From: Pontederia crassipes
Lineage: Eukaryota; Streptophyta; Magnoliopsida; Commelinales; Pontederiaceae
NCBI GenBank assembly: GCA_030549335.1
Contig: CM060193.1
Span: 42,269,391 to 42,333,390 of the forward strand
Direction of reading: 5' to 3'
DNA length: 64,000 bases
The notes under the pieces: generated by a model
Seen by the model: the letters and a program-made list of their open reading frames with translations, nothing else
Databases searched by the model: none
Told to the model about the DNA's origin: nothing
Shown here: in pieces, positions 13,101 to 24,049 of the stretch
How positions within the stretch are numbered: the first letter of the stretch is position 1
How the letters are laid out: the number at the start of each line of letters is the position of its first letter
Program-made: the position numbers and the translations under genes

Positions 13101-13980
13101 CGTAAAAAATTTTACTTACAATAAATTTGGAACTCTAGATCTCCTTCAAAAAGAACAAACCACTTATCCCCTTAATTAAGGTCAATCCCAACTCAACAAT
13201 GTCAAACATATTGCAATATATGAAATTTAATTATGAATCACAGATAAAATATATTGTAAGATTGTATCTTGGGCCATATAGGATCCCTTAACCCTTCCTC
13301 AAGCTCGTTATCCAAATAGCGAGGACGAACTTTTTAATTCCGGAGTGTGACAATTGCAAAGCAATTAAACTTTTTTTATTATTAAGATAGAAGGCATTAT
13401 CAATATAAAGTAACAAGTTAAGTTAAACTAATTAAAATGAAGACTACAAAAGTAGATATAGAATAGTAAAGTTACGAGAGAAGGACTTCCATAATCACCA
13501 CTACTAAAAGCTATGTATGTGCTAAAAATTCAGTAGAATAATTTCTCTCTCTATCTTGGAACATGAATTTGACATGGCAAAGATGCGACTCCCACTGAAG
13601 TAGAATGGGTTATCCGTTTGGCATTCCGATAGAACAGTTCCACATTCCAATAAAAAAAAGTCCTAACTTAACAAGTCTCTTTAACGGACCCATGTACATT
13701 TGTTTTTTTTATTATTAGTAAAAGGTTCAGCACCCCCTTAAATTAAATTAAAAATGACTACATCGCATAATATTTACTTATATTTTTATTTTATTATTAT
13801 AGAAATAAGTACACTATATGCAAAAGGAAATCCAAAACCTTTGTATTGTACAATGCTTTATACGTGTGTTCATGTTGGTCTGTGTTTCATAATTTGTATG
13901 TATCTACAATGCTTTATATATAATATTTTATTATATGCGCGTGTGTGTTTCTAGCTAACTATAATTAAGCTCTAAATTAT
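10200..13980. other. Long AT-rich intergenic region without a recognisable gene
   Basis: About 3.8 kb of AT-rich DNA. It holds a short tandem duplication of GTCAATCTCGTGGTGG near 12288-12328 and a C19T11 homopolymer tract. No coding signal, LTR pair or TIR pair was found. Confidence 0.4.
12503..12532. repeat. C19T11 homopolymer tract
   Basis: Nineteen C followed directly by eleven T. Such a run is a likely place for sequencing or assembly length error. Confidence 0.95.
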
Positions 13981-14006
13981 TCACAGCTTCGCATCACTTG
14001 GCCACA

Positions 14007-15702
14007 TTAAACTCTTCCTTGCCTTTGGCAGTCGCCCTTGGCTGCAATATGCAGCTGCGGCCGTCTCGACCTCAACTCCATGGCCTTCTTCTTCCACCTG
14101 CTCGCCATCAAGTAGCGGTGAGCCCCGACCAAATGCTCTCGAAACCGAGCCAAGTCCAATCTCACCGTCTGCCCGTCCAGGTACACCTTCTTGGTGAACT
14201 GCCACCCCTTGGAGTTGACGATTTCTGGGTCCGTCAGCACCAGGTCGCCCTCGCCGTACTTGTCGCTCAGCGAGCTCTCCCCAGGCAAAATCTTGTACGC
14301 CATGTACCGGAGCCCCATCTTCATCGCCGGCGCGCCGTAGTAGGCGTCCGCCGCCCAGTCCGTCCCCAGCGGCACGATCTGCACGAGCACCGCGCCGGGC
14401 CTCATGAACAGAAGGTGCGTCATGGCCGCCCCGTGCACACCGAGCATGGCATCGCAGGAGTTCAGAGCCTGGTACATCCTGGAGAGCTCTGTCCTCGAGT
14501 TCGGCCGCAGGACCTGCACCTCGAAGCCGACGTCCTTCGCCAGCTTCACCATCTGCCGTTCGTTCTTTATCGCCCTCGAACCGTTTCGCGACAGGACCAC
14601 GACTTTGGGCTTTCTCCTGTCGGAAGCAGCACTCTTCTTGTCGTCGCGTTCGGCGCGCCTCTGCCTGCTACTAACACGAGCACCGTAGGCGTCGTCGAGC
14701 AGCCGGCGGAAGTCCCCGATGGTCTCGTTATTCGCCATTTTAGCGGGGTCGACCGAGAGCTCGTCGTGGATCCGCAGACCCACGACGACTTCCGGGAAGC
14801 AATGCGTCCTACGGTCGCGCGCGAAGTTGATAAGGGGGTAGTCGGACAGGTGAGCGAGCACGTCTCCGTACTTGGCCACCCACCAGTCGTGGTACTCGAG
14901 GATGACGAAGGCGACCTTCCCGTTGAGGTGGTGGGAGGTGATGTACAGAGGAATGATGCCGTCGTTGAACTCGTGGTACAAATTTCCCGTGTATCCTCCG
15001 GTCGAGAAGATGACCGCCGGGACGTCGTGACGGACGTCGCAGCCATGAGCAGAGTCGTCCTTGTCGGGAGCGACGGTGCGCAGTCTGAGCTCGTCGACGG
15101 TGCTCATGACCCTGGTCTCCCACTTCCTCGTATACGGCCTGATCTTTTCCTCGAACGGGCTCGAATCGGCGGCGGTGGCGGCAGAGACGAGTAGGATGGA
15201 GTTAGAACCCGCGTGCGTGCGGACGTCGCCTCGCATGTAACAGACGTCCGTGCGGAAGGCGGTGCGGTCGCAGCAGATGGTGCCGTTGGCCATGGACGAA
15301 CATGGCGCCGTCGGCTTCTCCTCTTGGCTTCCCAGGAGTTTTGTTGGTTCCTCACCTGGCGCTGCAGGAGGAACTGCAATTTAATGGACATTAATTAAGG
15401 TCGAAAACAAGAAGAGATGCACGTCCAAAAAAGTAGCTGGCTGAATTAGAAGAAGAAGAAGAAATTTGCTTACATGTGAGAGAGAAGCGAGGGGCGAGGA
15501 TGAAGCTGAAGCAGACGAGGGCCACGAGGAGGACGAGCCGGAGGACGGCAGAGGTCCACCTTTTGTGAGAGTAGTAGTAGTAATAATAATAGCAGGCCTG
15601 CAGGTGCGCTGCACGGAGGTGGTGGAGCTCTTCCAAGGCTTCCGGCGAGTGCTGCTTCAGTTGCTGCCACTGGTAGGAAGGGCGATGGTGGCAGTGCACC
15701 AT
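14007..15702 (-). CDS. GT61 family glycosyltransferase (xylosyl/arabinosyltransferase-like)
   Basis: Predicted type II Golgi enzyme transferring a pentose to an N-glycan or to xylan. Exon 1 is 15702-15474 and exon 2 is 15373-14007. The GT-AG intron is in phase 1, giving 531 aa, a normal GT61 length. The N-terminus has a run of seven Tyr (residues 38-44) and one hydrophobic anchor (about 51-70, SAVLRLVLLVALVCFSFILA), then a Pro/Glu-rich stem. The lumenal domain opens with NGTICCDRTAFRTDVCYMRG. It carries GGYTGNLYHEFNDGIIPLY and ends with GVHGAAMTHLLFM, all typical of GT61 (DUF563). Many monocot GT61 proteins decorate xylan with arabinose or xylose, but the acceptor cannot be read from sequence. 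The gene is very GC-rich, unlike its AT-rich flanks. No break was seen. Confidence 0.93.
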
Positions 15703-15910
15703 GATGGACTGAATGAAATTAATATTGAAGAAACAAGTAGTGGCTTTCTTTGAGCTTCTTGATGTGCTGGTGTTGTAATATGTAATTGAGTGCAGTTGAT
15801 TGATCGATGCATGCAGTTTGGAGATGGACTGAGAGGGATCGGAGGAGTAGAACTCTTTCTTTTACTGATAGACAGACAGAAGACAGTGAGGAACGCAGCA
15901 GCAGCAGCAG

Positions 15911-15920
15911 ATTTTTATAG
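15911..15920 (-). promoter_or_regulatory. Probable TATA box of the GT61 gene
   Basis: On the minus strand the sequence reads CTATAAAAAT, 209 bp upstream of the GT61 start codon. A start about 30 bp downstream would give a leader of roughly 180 nt that begins in a CTG-repeat stretch. The position and match are good. No transcript evidence was available. Confidence 0.6.
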
Positions 15921-16129
15921 GCGATGGATTGGGAAAGGGAGAAGCCGCGTCGGCGGTATGAAACTTTGTGTTGTGGGCGGTGGCGTGCGAAGGCAGAGGA
16001 AAAGGTCAAATTTTTGGTTGCAAACAGAGGCGGGTAGATGTTTAATTAAGTTGGAGGTTCAAGTCATTTAGTTACGAGGGAACAAGAACCCAACAGATTG
16101 GTTTTGTTCAGGTATATACTATTAAATAA

Positions 16130-16293
16130 TTTCGCCTATGTTTTATAGTCGGTCCTAAGCTCGGATAAAGGAGGAGGATTGTGTTAGGCCCCGACAGCCA
16201 GCGTAAAACCCTATCGAATCTCATGAACATGGATCAACGAGGAGTCGTATGATCCATGTAGCCGACCCCACCTAGTGCGATAAAACTTTGTTG

Positions 16294-16298
<5 letters not shown>
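16130..16298 (+). mobile_element. Short RTE-tailed retroposon, copy 1
   Basis: A ~170-bp module: CGCCTATGTTTTATAGTCGG, then AAAGGAGGAGG, GGCCCCGACAGCCAGCG, then CATGTAGCCGACCCCACC and a (TTG)n tail. The same module recurs at 59823-60007, 62409-62594 and 62847-63027 (inverted) with the same 5' boundary. The tail runs into a (TTA)n microsatellite. The last ~75 bp match the 3' end of the RTE-type LINE at 46306. No clear target duplication was found for this copy. Confidence 0.7.

Positions 16299-16331
<33 letters not shown>
16298..16331. repeat. (TTA)n then (TA)n microsatellite
   Basis: About nine TTA units followed by TATATATA. It joins the retroposon tail directly to the Mutator-like element. 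Confidence 0.9.
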
Positions 16332-17638
16332 GGGTAAAATGTAGGTGCTGAGCGCTCTTTGCTCAGCATCGTGCGAAGCGCGATCATAACCGTCCAGGAG
16401 AGATCCGTCGGCTCACACGATCATCTCACGAGATCTCGCGAGATTTTGACATCAATCACTCCCAAACCTTCTCTCTCACTCTTGCCCATCCGAACTTCAG
16501 TGATCTGCTCTCCGATCAACGGCGGTGCGGGGCGATGCAGCGACGGCGAGGGCGACGAATAAGGCGGCGAACTGGAGGCCGTGACGAGGGATTCGTAGAG
16601 GACAGAGCTCGGCAATAAGAAATTGGTGGTGGTCCTCTAGCCTCTGCAAATCTGTCCCCCATGTTCCGAGATCGGCGATGACCTGCTCGGCAATAAGAAA
16701 TTGGTGGTCGTCCTCTGGCCTCTGCAAATCTGTCCCCCATGTTTCGAGATCGGCGATGACCTGCGCAGGTCGAGTGATAAACAGAGAGAGAGTGCGGGAG
16801 GCCGCAGCAACGACGAGGGCGGCGAACTGGAGACCGCGACGCCGACAATCGAGGGATCCAATGGTTGGTGCTCTCGATCTCCCATCTCTCTCTCTCCTCC
16901 CTCTCTTGATCTCCTCCGATCGAGATTCACCGACCTTCGGCCGCCTCTGCAAATCTGTCCCCCATGTTCCGAGATCGGCGATGACTTGCGCGGGTCGAGT
17001 GATAAACAGAGAGAGAGAGAGAGGGCGGGAGGCCGCGACGCCGACAATCGAGGGATCCGATGGTTGGTGCTCTCGATCTCCCCTCTCTCTCCTCCTCCCT
17101 CTCTTGATCTCCTCCGATCGAGATCCACCAACCTCCGGTCGCCTCTGCGAATCCATCCTCCATGTTTCGAGATCGAACGCCAGTGATGACCTGCAGTCGA
17201 GTGACAAACAGAGAGGGATTCGCGATTGATGGCCCCATTGGTGTCGCTTTGTCGGAGATCAAGATCCGGCGCAAATGGCCTCCCGCTCTCCATCGCGGTT
17301 GATGGCCCCGTCGCTCCACTATGTTCGTCCCCATCCCTTGCCTCGCCGGAGATCAAGAGAGGGAGAGAGAGATTCGTTGGACAAGAGAGGGAGGTCAGTG
17401 TTGCATCGTTGGAGATGTTGAGGGATTCACAGAGAGGAGAGGGATTCGTAGAGGAGAGAGGGATTCACAGAGGACAGAGGACGACAACTAATTTCTCGTG
17501 AGATGGATGACCACCATCGGATGGGATCTGGATAGTTCGACGCACGCGATCGCATGAGCCGACGGATTTCCATTGGACGGCTATGATCGCGCTTCGCACG
17601 TTGCTAAGCAAAGGGCGCTCAACACCTACATGTTACCC
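16332..17638. mobile_element. Non-autonomous Mutator-like element with ~85-bp TIRs
   Basis: The left end starts GGGTAAAATGTAGGTGCTGA. The right end, reverse-complemented, starts GGGTAACATGTAGGTGTTGA. The two match for about 85 bp through GTGCGAAGCGCGATCAT and CCGTCGGCTCA. Nine flanking bases are ATATATATA on both sides, which fits a 9-bp duplication but is ambiguous in AT microsatellite. The 1.3-kb interior has no transposase. It consists of GC-rich tandem repeats. Long TIRs, a G-rich terminus and a 9-bp duplication are Mutator traits; the superfamily call is inference. Confidence 0.75.
16610..17215. repeat. Tandem repeats inside the Mutator-like element
   Basis: A ~73-bp duplication built on GCAATAAGAAATTGGTGG and CTCTGCAAATCTGTCCCCC lies at 16612-16755. 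A ~200-220-bp unit follows, with ATGTTTCGAGATCGGCGATG-like anchors at about 16739, 16961 and 17161. The units include CGATCGAGAT and AACAGAGAGAGAG. Open frames across them are repeat artefacts. Confidence 0.75.
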
Positions 17639-17668
17639 ATATATATATATATATATAGAGAGAGAGAA
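17639..17668. repeat. (TA)n(GA)n microsatellite
   Basis: Simple AT then GA repeat directly flanking the Mutator-like element. Confidence 0.85.
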
Positions 17669-18591
17669 AAGTAGTAGAAATATGTTGGATGCCTTAGGCT
17701 GTACTTGAATCCGACAAAATGAATTCTAAAATATGTAATAAGATTTACATCTACAGTAATTTGTTGGATTAACTAAATTATTATTATTATTATTGTTAGC
17801 ACAGTAAATTGAATAATATTTTTTTTTGTGCGAGGAGCATATATATTCGGTCTGTTTCCATCGAAAGTTGATGGGAGTGGTGGAAACTTCAATGAGAGGT
17901 TTCTGACTTAACACATGTATTCCTGGTAAGGGTTCTAATCCAAAGAGACACGTACACGTACCTGTTCATTGGGTTTCCACAGTTTCTACCCAAGATCCCA
18001 AGTACCCTTTCTTCATATATGTGCATCAATATCATATTTGGTGAGGGATTAAATTAAGGGTGGTACGTTTTCCGATGCTATATTTTTCTAGATATGAAAA
18101 ATGAAACTTAAACTTGATTAATTAATTAATAAATAATGGTATCCCAATGAGCTTAATGAGTAAAAGTAACTCTTTTCATGCAGAATGCAGATGCATATGA
18201 CTGATATCAATTATATGTCATGAGATGGTCAGCCAGCCAACCAGCCTTTCAAGTTAGGGCAGACAGACGCGTTTGGCCTTTTAACTTGAAAAGGGATGGA
18301 TTGGGATCTGTGTGCGTACAGCCTGTACTTCGAGGCATTTAGCCAGCGCAAGATTTAGCCCTTTAGGCAGTTCTTGTGAAGGTGTCTGTCTGATGTGTCG
18401 GAAGCTTCCCCAACCAAATATGGATTATAGAATAACATTCATTGGCATAATTAGTTAACAAAATTGTATGAAAGTTAGTAGCTTCTAGCTTAATTTTTAA
18501 AGTTACTAATTTAGTCATGATTGCTTGCGTCCGAACGAATTAGTTTGAAGTTTGATGTTAATAAATATGAACTGACGAATTCTATATAAAA
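17669..18591. other. Intergenic spacer, nothing recognised
   Basis: AT-rich sequence with no protein similarity, TIR or LTR that I could identify. Confidence 0.4.
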
Positions 18592-18819
18592 AGGGGTTTT
18601 TCCGCTAATCCTCCTAAACTTTGAACTTTTTCCGCATCTACCCATGACTTTCGAATATTCTGGTGATCCTATCTGAACTATACCATTTTTTTACTTAGGT
18701 CCATACGTCAAACTTCTGTTAACTTTTCTGTTAATTTTGATTTTTTTATTTATGAAATGATCAAACTGCTCTTCCTTCATATCATTGTAAAATATAAAAT
18801 AATATATTATAAAAATAAA

Positions 18820-19140
18820 AAAGTGTGCTTCTCCGCGCGAGGGGCATGACCCTCTCCGGCGATGACAAAATCGCAGAGGGGGCGTGGCCCCCCTCTCCGA
18901 CGTCCTGCGATCTCGTCAGTTGACGACGCGATCGCAAGTCACGGGGGAGGGGTTACATGGGAGGGGGACGCTCCCCGCTGCGATCTCATCGTCAATGTCG
19001 TCGGCAACAAGATTGCAGAGAGGGCATCCCCCCTTTCCCTGCGACCTGTAATCTCGTCGCCGGCGACAAGATCACAGAGGGGAGGGGCGTCGTCGGACAT
19101 TGGCGTGGTTGCCGGAGATGACAATGAGGTTGTTCTAACA
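18820..19140. repeat. GC-rich interior of the long-TIR element
   Basis: Repeated words such as GCGATCTCGTC and CGGCGACAAGATCGCAGAGG, partly in inverted orientation, lie between the left TIR and the LOR fragment. No coding assignment. Confidence 0.5.
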
Positions 19141-19148
19141 ATGTAGAG

Positions 19149-19489
19149 GAAGAGCATGTCGTTTGAGTGTAGCTGGTTCACGGTGTATGACGCCAAGGGC
19201 GAATTGGTGTTTCGAGTGGACAACTACGGCCCGGGGAGCAAAACGGAGCTCATGCTCATGGACGCCGCCGACAAGGCCTTGCTGATCCTCCAGCGAAAGG
19301 TTTTCCTGAACTTGTTCGACGAGAACTGAGATACAACGACAAGGAGTCCTCCAGGCACATCTTCACTGTGAAGACGCACATAAGCCTGCGGCCATTCGAA
19401 AAATCCATCGCCCAGGTCGCGGGCGGCAGGTATAGTGTCGAGGGGTCGTATGCAAAGCGCAGTTGCAAGATCTATGATGAGCTCTGGCT
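19149..19489 (+). pseudogene. LURP-one-related (LOR, PF04525-type) gene fragment
   Basis: Two frames encode pieces of a LOR protein, a tubby-like plant family linked to defence responses. The first (19149-19331) reads SFECSWFTVYDAKGELVFRV, then VDNYGPGSKTELMLMDAADK and LLILQRK, and stops at a TGA. The second frame, from about 19330, reads SSRHIFTVKTHISLRPFEKS and GGRYSVEGSYAKRSCKIYDE. The family pattern is FTVxDxxGxLVFRVDNY, VLMDAxGKxLL, and YxVEGSYxxRSCxVYD. The frame change and missing middle mean it cannot make the full protein. It sits between the TIRs, so it was probably captured. Confidence 0.8.
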
Positions 19490-19689
19490 TGACATGAGGG
19501 AAGGAAAATTTGGTCATTTCATAAATCGAAAAAATAAAAATTAACGGGAAATTTATCAAAGGTTGACGAATGGACTTAAGTGGAAAAGGAGATATATTTG
19601 GGGGGGGGGGGTGTCAGCGAAATATTTGAAAGTCGAGGGTAGACGCGAAAAAAGTTTATAGTTCAAAGGGGTTAGTGGAAAAAAATCCT

Positions 19690-20389
19690 AAAAAAAATGC
19701 ATTCTAGGACACTGAATTGGCAAGCTATTAGAAAAATCATTTAGTCATTTTTATAGTGTTTCATCGAATTAAGTATGATTTCTATCATCTTTGAACTCTT
19801 ATTTATAGTATAATTTTTACGCATAATTAAAAAAAAAAATAAATCCACAATTGAAGTACTAAACAATTTCTCAACATTGAAGTAATTCTCAAATTTAACT
19901 TTTTTTTTACGTGGAGCATAATTTACATAGTAACTAAAAAATGTTAAAAATGTACCCGTCCTTGCATCAGGTTCCTCACATTTTTTTGTGGAAAAAAAAG
20001 AAGAATCTAGAGTGTTTCTTTCTAAATAAAAAAGGCTTTTTGAAGCAAATTGATGAACTTATTAAGTTAAAATCTTACATTTTTTTCATTAATTTTGATA
20101 CGTGTTTAACAATATATTAATGTCAAATAAGATTTTGTTAGTTTCTTACGAATAAATTTCAACATAAAAAATTGTTATATAAAAAATAAAACAAAAACCT
20201 TCCAATTAAACTTAAACTTGATGAAGCTTAAAATTAATTAATTAATAAGGACATTGTGTACTGTTAATTTGCCTTTGAATTATGTACCATGTACCCAAAA
20301 TTATTAAAGAAAAAAATGAGAAAAGAAAAAATGAGGATCAGTGGCGGAGTACGAGATTGGGCTCGTGGGGGTGCGGGGGGCGAAGCCCT
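19690..20389. other. AT-rich spacer, nothing recognised
   Basis: Poly(A)/poly(T)-rich DNA without a gene signal. Confidence 0.35.
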
Positions 20390-20607
20390 TGCGGTATGGA
20401 CATTTATATATATGAGTGTTAGGTTTTATCATGATGTACTATTTTTTACTCAGTGGATTTTTCTCGCGGTGGTCTCTTTTGTCCGTGAATGTTTCTATCT
20501 TGTTCACATTGATCAAGAGGGTTTTACCACGTTAAATTTATATGTTTATTTTCTTTTTCTTTCGTTATTTTGATTGTTCATTGATCCTCGACGTTTTACC
20601 CCCAACA
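20390..20607 (+). mobile_element. 3' portion of a copia-type LTR
   Basis: GTATGGACATTTATATATAT, GTTTTATCATGATGTACT, TTTTTCTCGCGGTGG and GATCAAGAGGGTTTTACCAC, ending in CCCCCAACA, follow the order of the R/U5 end of Tnt1-like copia LTRs as I know them. No 5' LTR start, primer site or internal region was found, so it is a truncated or solo remnant. Confidence 0.5.
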
Positions 20608-20901
20608 TGTACTCTTCAATTCCAACTTCCTTATTCATTCTTTGATATATGCACAAAAAACTTTAAGGCCAACACTCAAATAGTCATAGGAGACATTATT
20701 TTTAAACCAAAACCTATTTAAAATATCACCATCTAAGATGACAAGTGGAGACAAATTCGCAACATGTGTCTCTATATATGATGTCTAACACTAAAATAAA
20801 GTAGATAACCTCTAATAACAAGTAAATGACTCCCTCAATGAGTGTCATATTCATCATCTCTACTATAACATTAAACTAAAGAGTCTTTGGAGATGTTCTA
20901 T
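20608..20901. other. Spacer before the CACTA element
   Basis: AT-rich, no recognised feature. Its last three bases (TAT, 20899-20901) are the left target duplication of the CACTA element. Confidence 0.5.
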
Positions 20902-21360
20902 CACTATAAGAAAATTGGCGATTAGTGACTCACGATAGACGATGCTAGGGAGGCGCTATTACGTCTCCGTTGTGAAGAGCGTCTCATTAGCGTCCAACTA
21001 GCGCCACAAAATTGAGACGCTGGAAATCGGTGGCTAGTGGTGTCGCACTAGAGTCAAAGAAAATGAGACGCAACTAGCGTCACCTGTTGATGCTATCTCG
21101 ACGTTATCAAGACACGATGTTTGCGGTTGTGCGAAGAAGAAATGCGTCGCTAAGTCGACGCGCAAGAGGCGCTAGACATGAGGTGCTATTCCGGCGTCCA
21201 CGGGTCGCTACTGTAGGCGTTAGGAAGGCGCTGAAGTGATGCAAATATGATCGTGTACGCGTCGCTAATGAGACGCGAATATGGCGCTAAGTACGATATA
21301 TTTAAGGCAGCGTCGACAGTCATTTCGACGCTAATGGGACGCTATGGAGTCACTAGGTTT
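20902..21360. repeat. Left TIR and subterminal repeat region of the CACTA element
   Basis: About 450 bp dense in GACGCTA, TAGCGTC and GGCGCTA words in both orientations, starting with the 19-bp terminus. In En/Spm such repeats bind the TNPA protein; here the role is inferred by analogy. Confidence 0.8.
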
Positions 21361-21419
21361 AGATTTTTTTTACCCATTCAATCCTCATTTTTTCCCTTCC
21401 TAGACCATACAATTATATA

Positions 21420-21505
21420 ATGCATATAAAAGCATCACATGCAATATAAAAGCATCACAGGCAGTATAAGAGCATCACATGCAATATAAGAGCATCACAA
21501 GCATA
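21420..21505. repeat. Minisatellite with ~22-bp unit
   Basis: Four imperfect copies of GCAATATAAAAGCATCACAT, just inside the left CACTA subterminal region. Confidence 0.85.
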
Positions 21506-21589
21506 ATATTTAACATAAGAATACGAAAATTAATAAACCGAAGTAACAAACTATATGTATATCTAAATCTATAAGTAACAAAAGCTTTG

Positions 21590-23957
21590 TTTGTATTTAT
21601 GGATTGTTTCTATCCTTGGTTTGGGAGTTATTGTTATCATTCTGGACATTCGACCCAGATGTGCTCGGTCCATGGCCTCGCGGGGATGGATTCTGTGTCG
21701 GGATCAATCCCTGAATCGCCTGCAATATCAGAGCCAATTGCTACGACAACTGTTGCGACACCTGCTGCGATATCTGCGCCGATAACTGCTGCGATAGCTG
21801 CTGTGATAGCTACGTCATATCAGGTGCAGTGGATGAGCTCGGAGCATATGCACCTCATACATATCCTCCGATCCTCCTAGGTATCTGAGTGGCTGTGCCG
21901 AGGCCACGCAAGTATCCCCCTCGTGTCGTGCCGGCCACTTCCTCCCAAACAGCAGGGTCCTCTACGATATAGAAAAATTATACAATCATATAATATATAA
22001 ATTATATATCAAGAAACACATAAATTAAAAACATGACTAAACCAACGAAGAAACATTACCTGGTGGCTGAGTACTCGGATCATCTCCATACTTTTCAGCC
22101 ATTTTCGCATTATACTCATCCTAAAAAATTTAAACATTGTGTATTTCAAAAATAGTGCACTAACGTCAAGAACTAAATGACCATGTCATGAGACTTACCA
22201 GAAGCCTATGAGCAGTGGGCGGGATTAGGTCGTTTGTCTTCCGGCTTTTATGCGTGGCCTCATAGACCACGCGAAAGTCTACGGTACCGTCTTCTTTCTC
22301 CTCCTACGATAAAGTTTCAAATTTGATAACACAAGTATAAGTCAAAAGAGTTGATAAATTGAATTTATATGTAAATTATCATGTGCCGTCGATGCTCGTC
22401 AAATCGCATCGACCCCCCCTGTGTGGATGTGTGCCTCGGGCTTCGAAAGATGGTTAATTCTTGCCTTTTCTGACTTCCTTTGTCATCATTCATCCGTCCT
22501 TTATGAACATCAAATACCTAGACTTTCAAAAACTATAAATTTAATAAAATTAATTTAAAAGTAAACATATTTACCACTTTCTACATAAGGACTCCCAAAC
22601 CGAGCGCCTAATATGCCTTGGACATCTTTGTATGCACTACTCCAAAGTGAGGCCGGCGGACATGTTGACCTTGAGAAACTTGTATAATCGATTTCAGAGG
22701 CGTTTCACAGCGACCTCCTCAAAAGCTCTACGGATCGTCCCTAAACTAAGATCCGGATGAAACTAATTTGCCTCTTGCAAAATACGTTAAAACTTAGTCC
22801 TTTTGAAATAATATAAATCCAATTATGTAACCCAAATAGAAGATCGTACCGTAAAGTCTCAAAAGATGTCATCCCGCACTTGAATTGGGACATCTTTCCA
22901 AGATCCTGCCCCTTCTAGCAATCTAGCAAGTGGGAAAGAACGAGAGACTGACATCCCGCATGGTACTAGCGGGTATGAAAGTGGTCCTGCCAATTACAAA
23001 GAAGAATTAATTTTCAATGATAACCAAAACTATAATAAAATTTGTACAACTTATTTAACTTACGGTCGAGCAATATTATTCACAGTGACCACCCCATTAT
23101 CGTGTAACTCCTCTTCATCACTCGAAGAGGAATCATTATCCGGTACAATGGGGTAGGCTCTGAAGGTCAGACATCATCTACGGGCAGACATCATCTACGG
23201 GCCCTAATACATAATAAATCATCAGTGTCATACCAAATTAAAATTGTGATAATTGATAGATGTACAGTAATATTCTCACCTCGATTGATGTGTACCGCAT
23301 GATCAGTGGCAGTCCGCTCGTCTGAATGAATTGAGTCAGGTGCTTGTGCTATCGACGGCGTAGCAACTGACATTATTAAAAAATAATTAATATAATTAAT
23401 TGAGAAATGTCAATAATAATAAATATATCACCTGGCGTAAGATGTCGCTCGCCAACGCTAGAATGTGGTGAAGCGTCTGGTATTCTCGGCGGTGGCGGTG
23501 GGGTAGCAATTGTCATCATAAGAAAATACATAAAATTTGGCTCCTATATAAATTATGGAATATACAAAAAATAACCTGGTGTGGCATAACGATCGTCGTC
23601 ATGCGATCGAGACGTACCGACTATGTTCCCCGTCGATGGTGGAGCAACTGTCACAAAAGAAAAATATTTAAAAAAACTCTATCTCCTACTGTGTATTGCC
23701 TATAATGTGTCACATACCTGGAGTGATACGTTGAGCAGACCCACCAATGGATCGCCTACTATGTGACGATTCGGCAACGTGCCCCGTCGGCGATGGATGA
23801 ACTGATATTATTAAAAAAGGAATTTAACTATTATAATCAACTATAAATAAGTAGCTCACAATAAATATATTACCTGGTGATTGTGATGGCTGACTCATCT
23901 AGAGTGAATGTCTGGAAGAGCGAGATGAACTAGATGCTCGACCCTTAGTAACCATGA
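21590..23957 (-). pseudogene. CACTA second gene, Ptta/En/Spm (TNPA-like), decayed
   Basis: A multi-exon minus-strand gene. It starts MVTKGRASSSSRSSRHS at 23955, then meets TAG before MSQPSQSP. Four mini-exons follow (23801-23718, 23647-23576, 23509-23432, 23366-23280). Later exons encode GPLSYPLVPCGMSVSRSFPL, EGAGSWKDVPIQVRDDIF and, after several stops, VVYEATHKSRKTNDLIPPTA (near 22205-22290) and DEYNAKMAEKYGDDPSTQP (near 22060-22122). The last pieces match the plant transposase Ptta/En/Spm family, which in En/Spm gives the TNPA protein that binds subterminal repeats. In-frame stops occur after DDIF and several times in the next exon. A 17-bp tandem duplication lies at about 23168-23201. Exon limits at the 3' end are approximate. 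Confidence 0.75.
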
Positions 23958-24049
23958 CTGAAAAAAAAGAAAGAAACTTCTCTTATTATCGGTAACCATA
24001 TATAACTTAAAAAAGTAAAAAGCTTATGTCATTAGAATAACTACAGAAT

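Larger units (their letters stand above)
18592..19689. mobile_element. Long-TIR element carrying a LURP-one-related gene fragment
   Basis: The two ends are inverted copies of ~190-200 bp (18592-18785 and 19490-19689). The left arm reads CCGCTAATCC, CATCTACCCATGACTTTCGA, ACTTAGGTCCATACGTCAA and ATTTATGAAATGATCAAA. The right arm, reverse-complemented, reads CCACTAACCC, CGTCTACCCTCGACTTTCAA, ACTTAAGTCCATTCGTCAA and ATTTATGAAATGACCAAA. Between them are a GC-rich repeat block and a broken host-gene fragment. There is no transposase. A target duplication is not clear in the A-rich flanks. Long TIRs around host sequence fit a Pack-type DNA transposon; the superfamily is not proven. Confidence 0.75.

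Noticed and set aside
13998..15194. 398-codon open frame on the plus strand
   Set aside because: It is exactly antisense to the GT61 exon, is low-complexity in feel and has no family resemblance. High GC removes stops on the other strand.
16497..17356. Long frames on both strands of the Mutator-like element
   Set aside because: They follow the tandem repeats and are open in multiple frames. No domain recognised.
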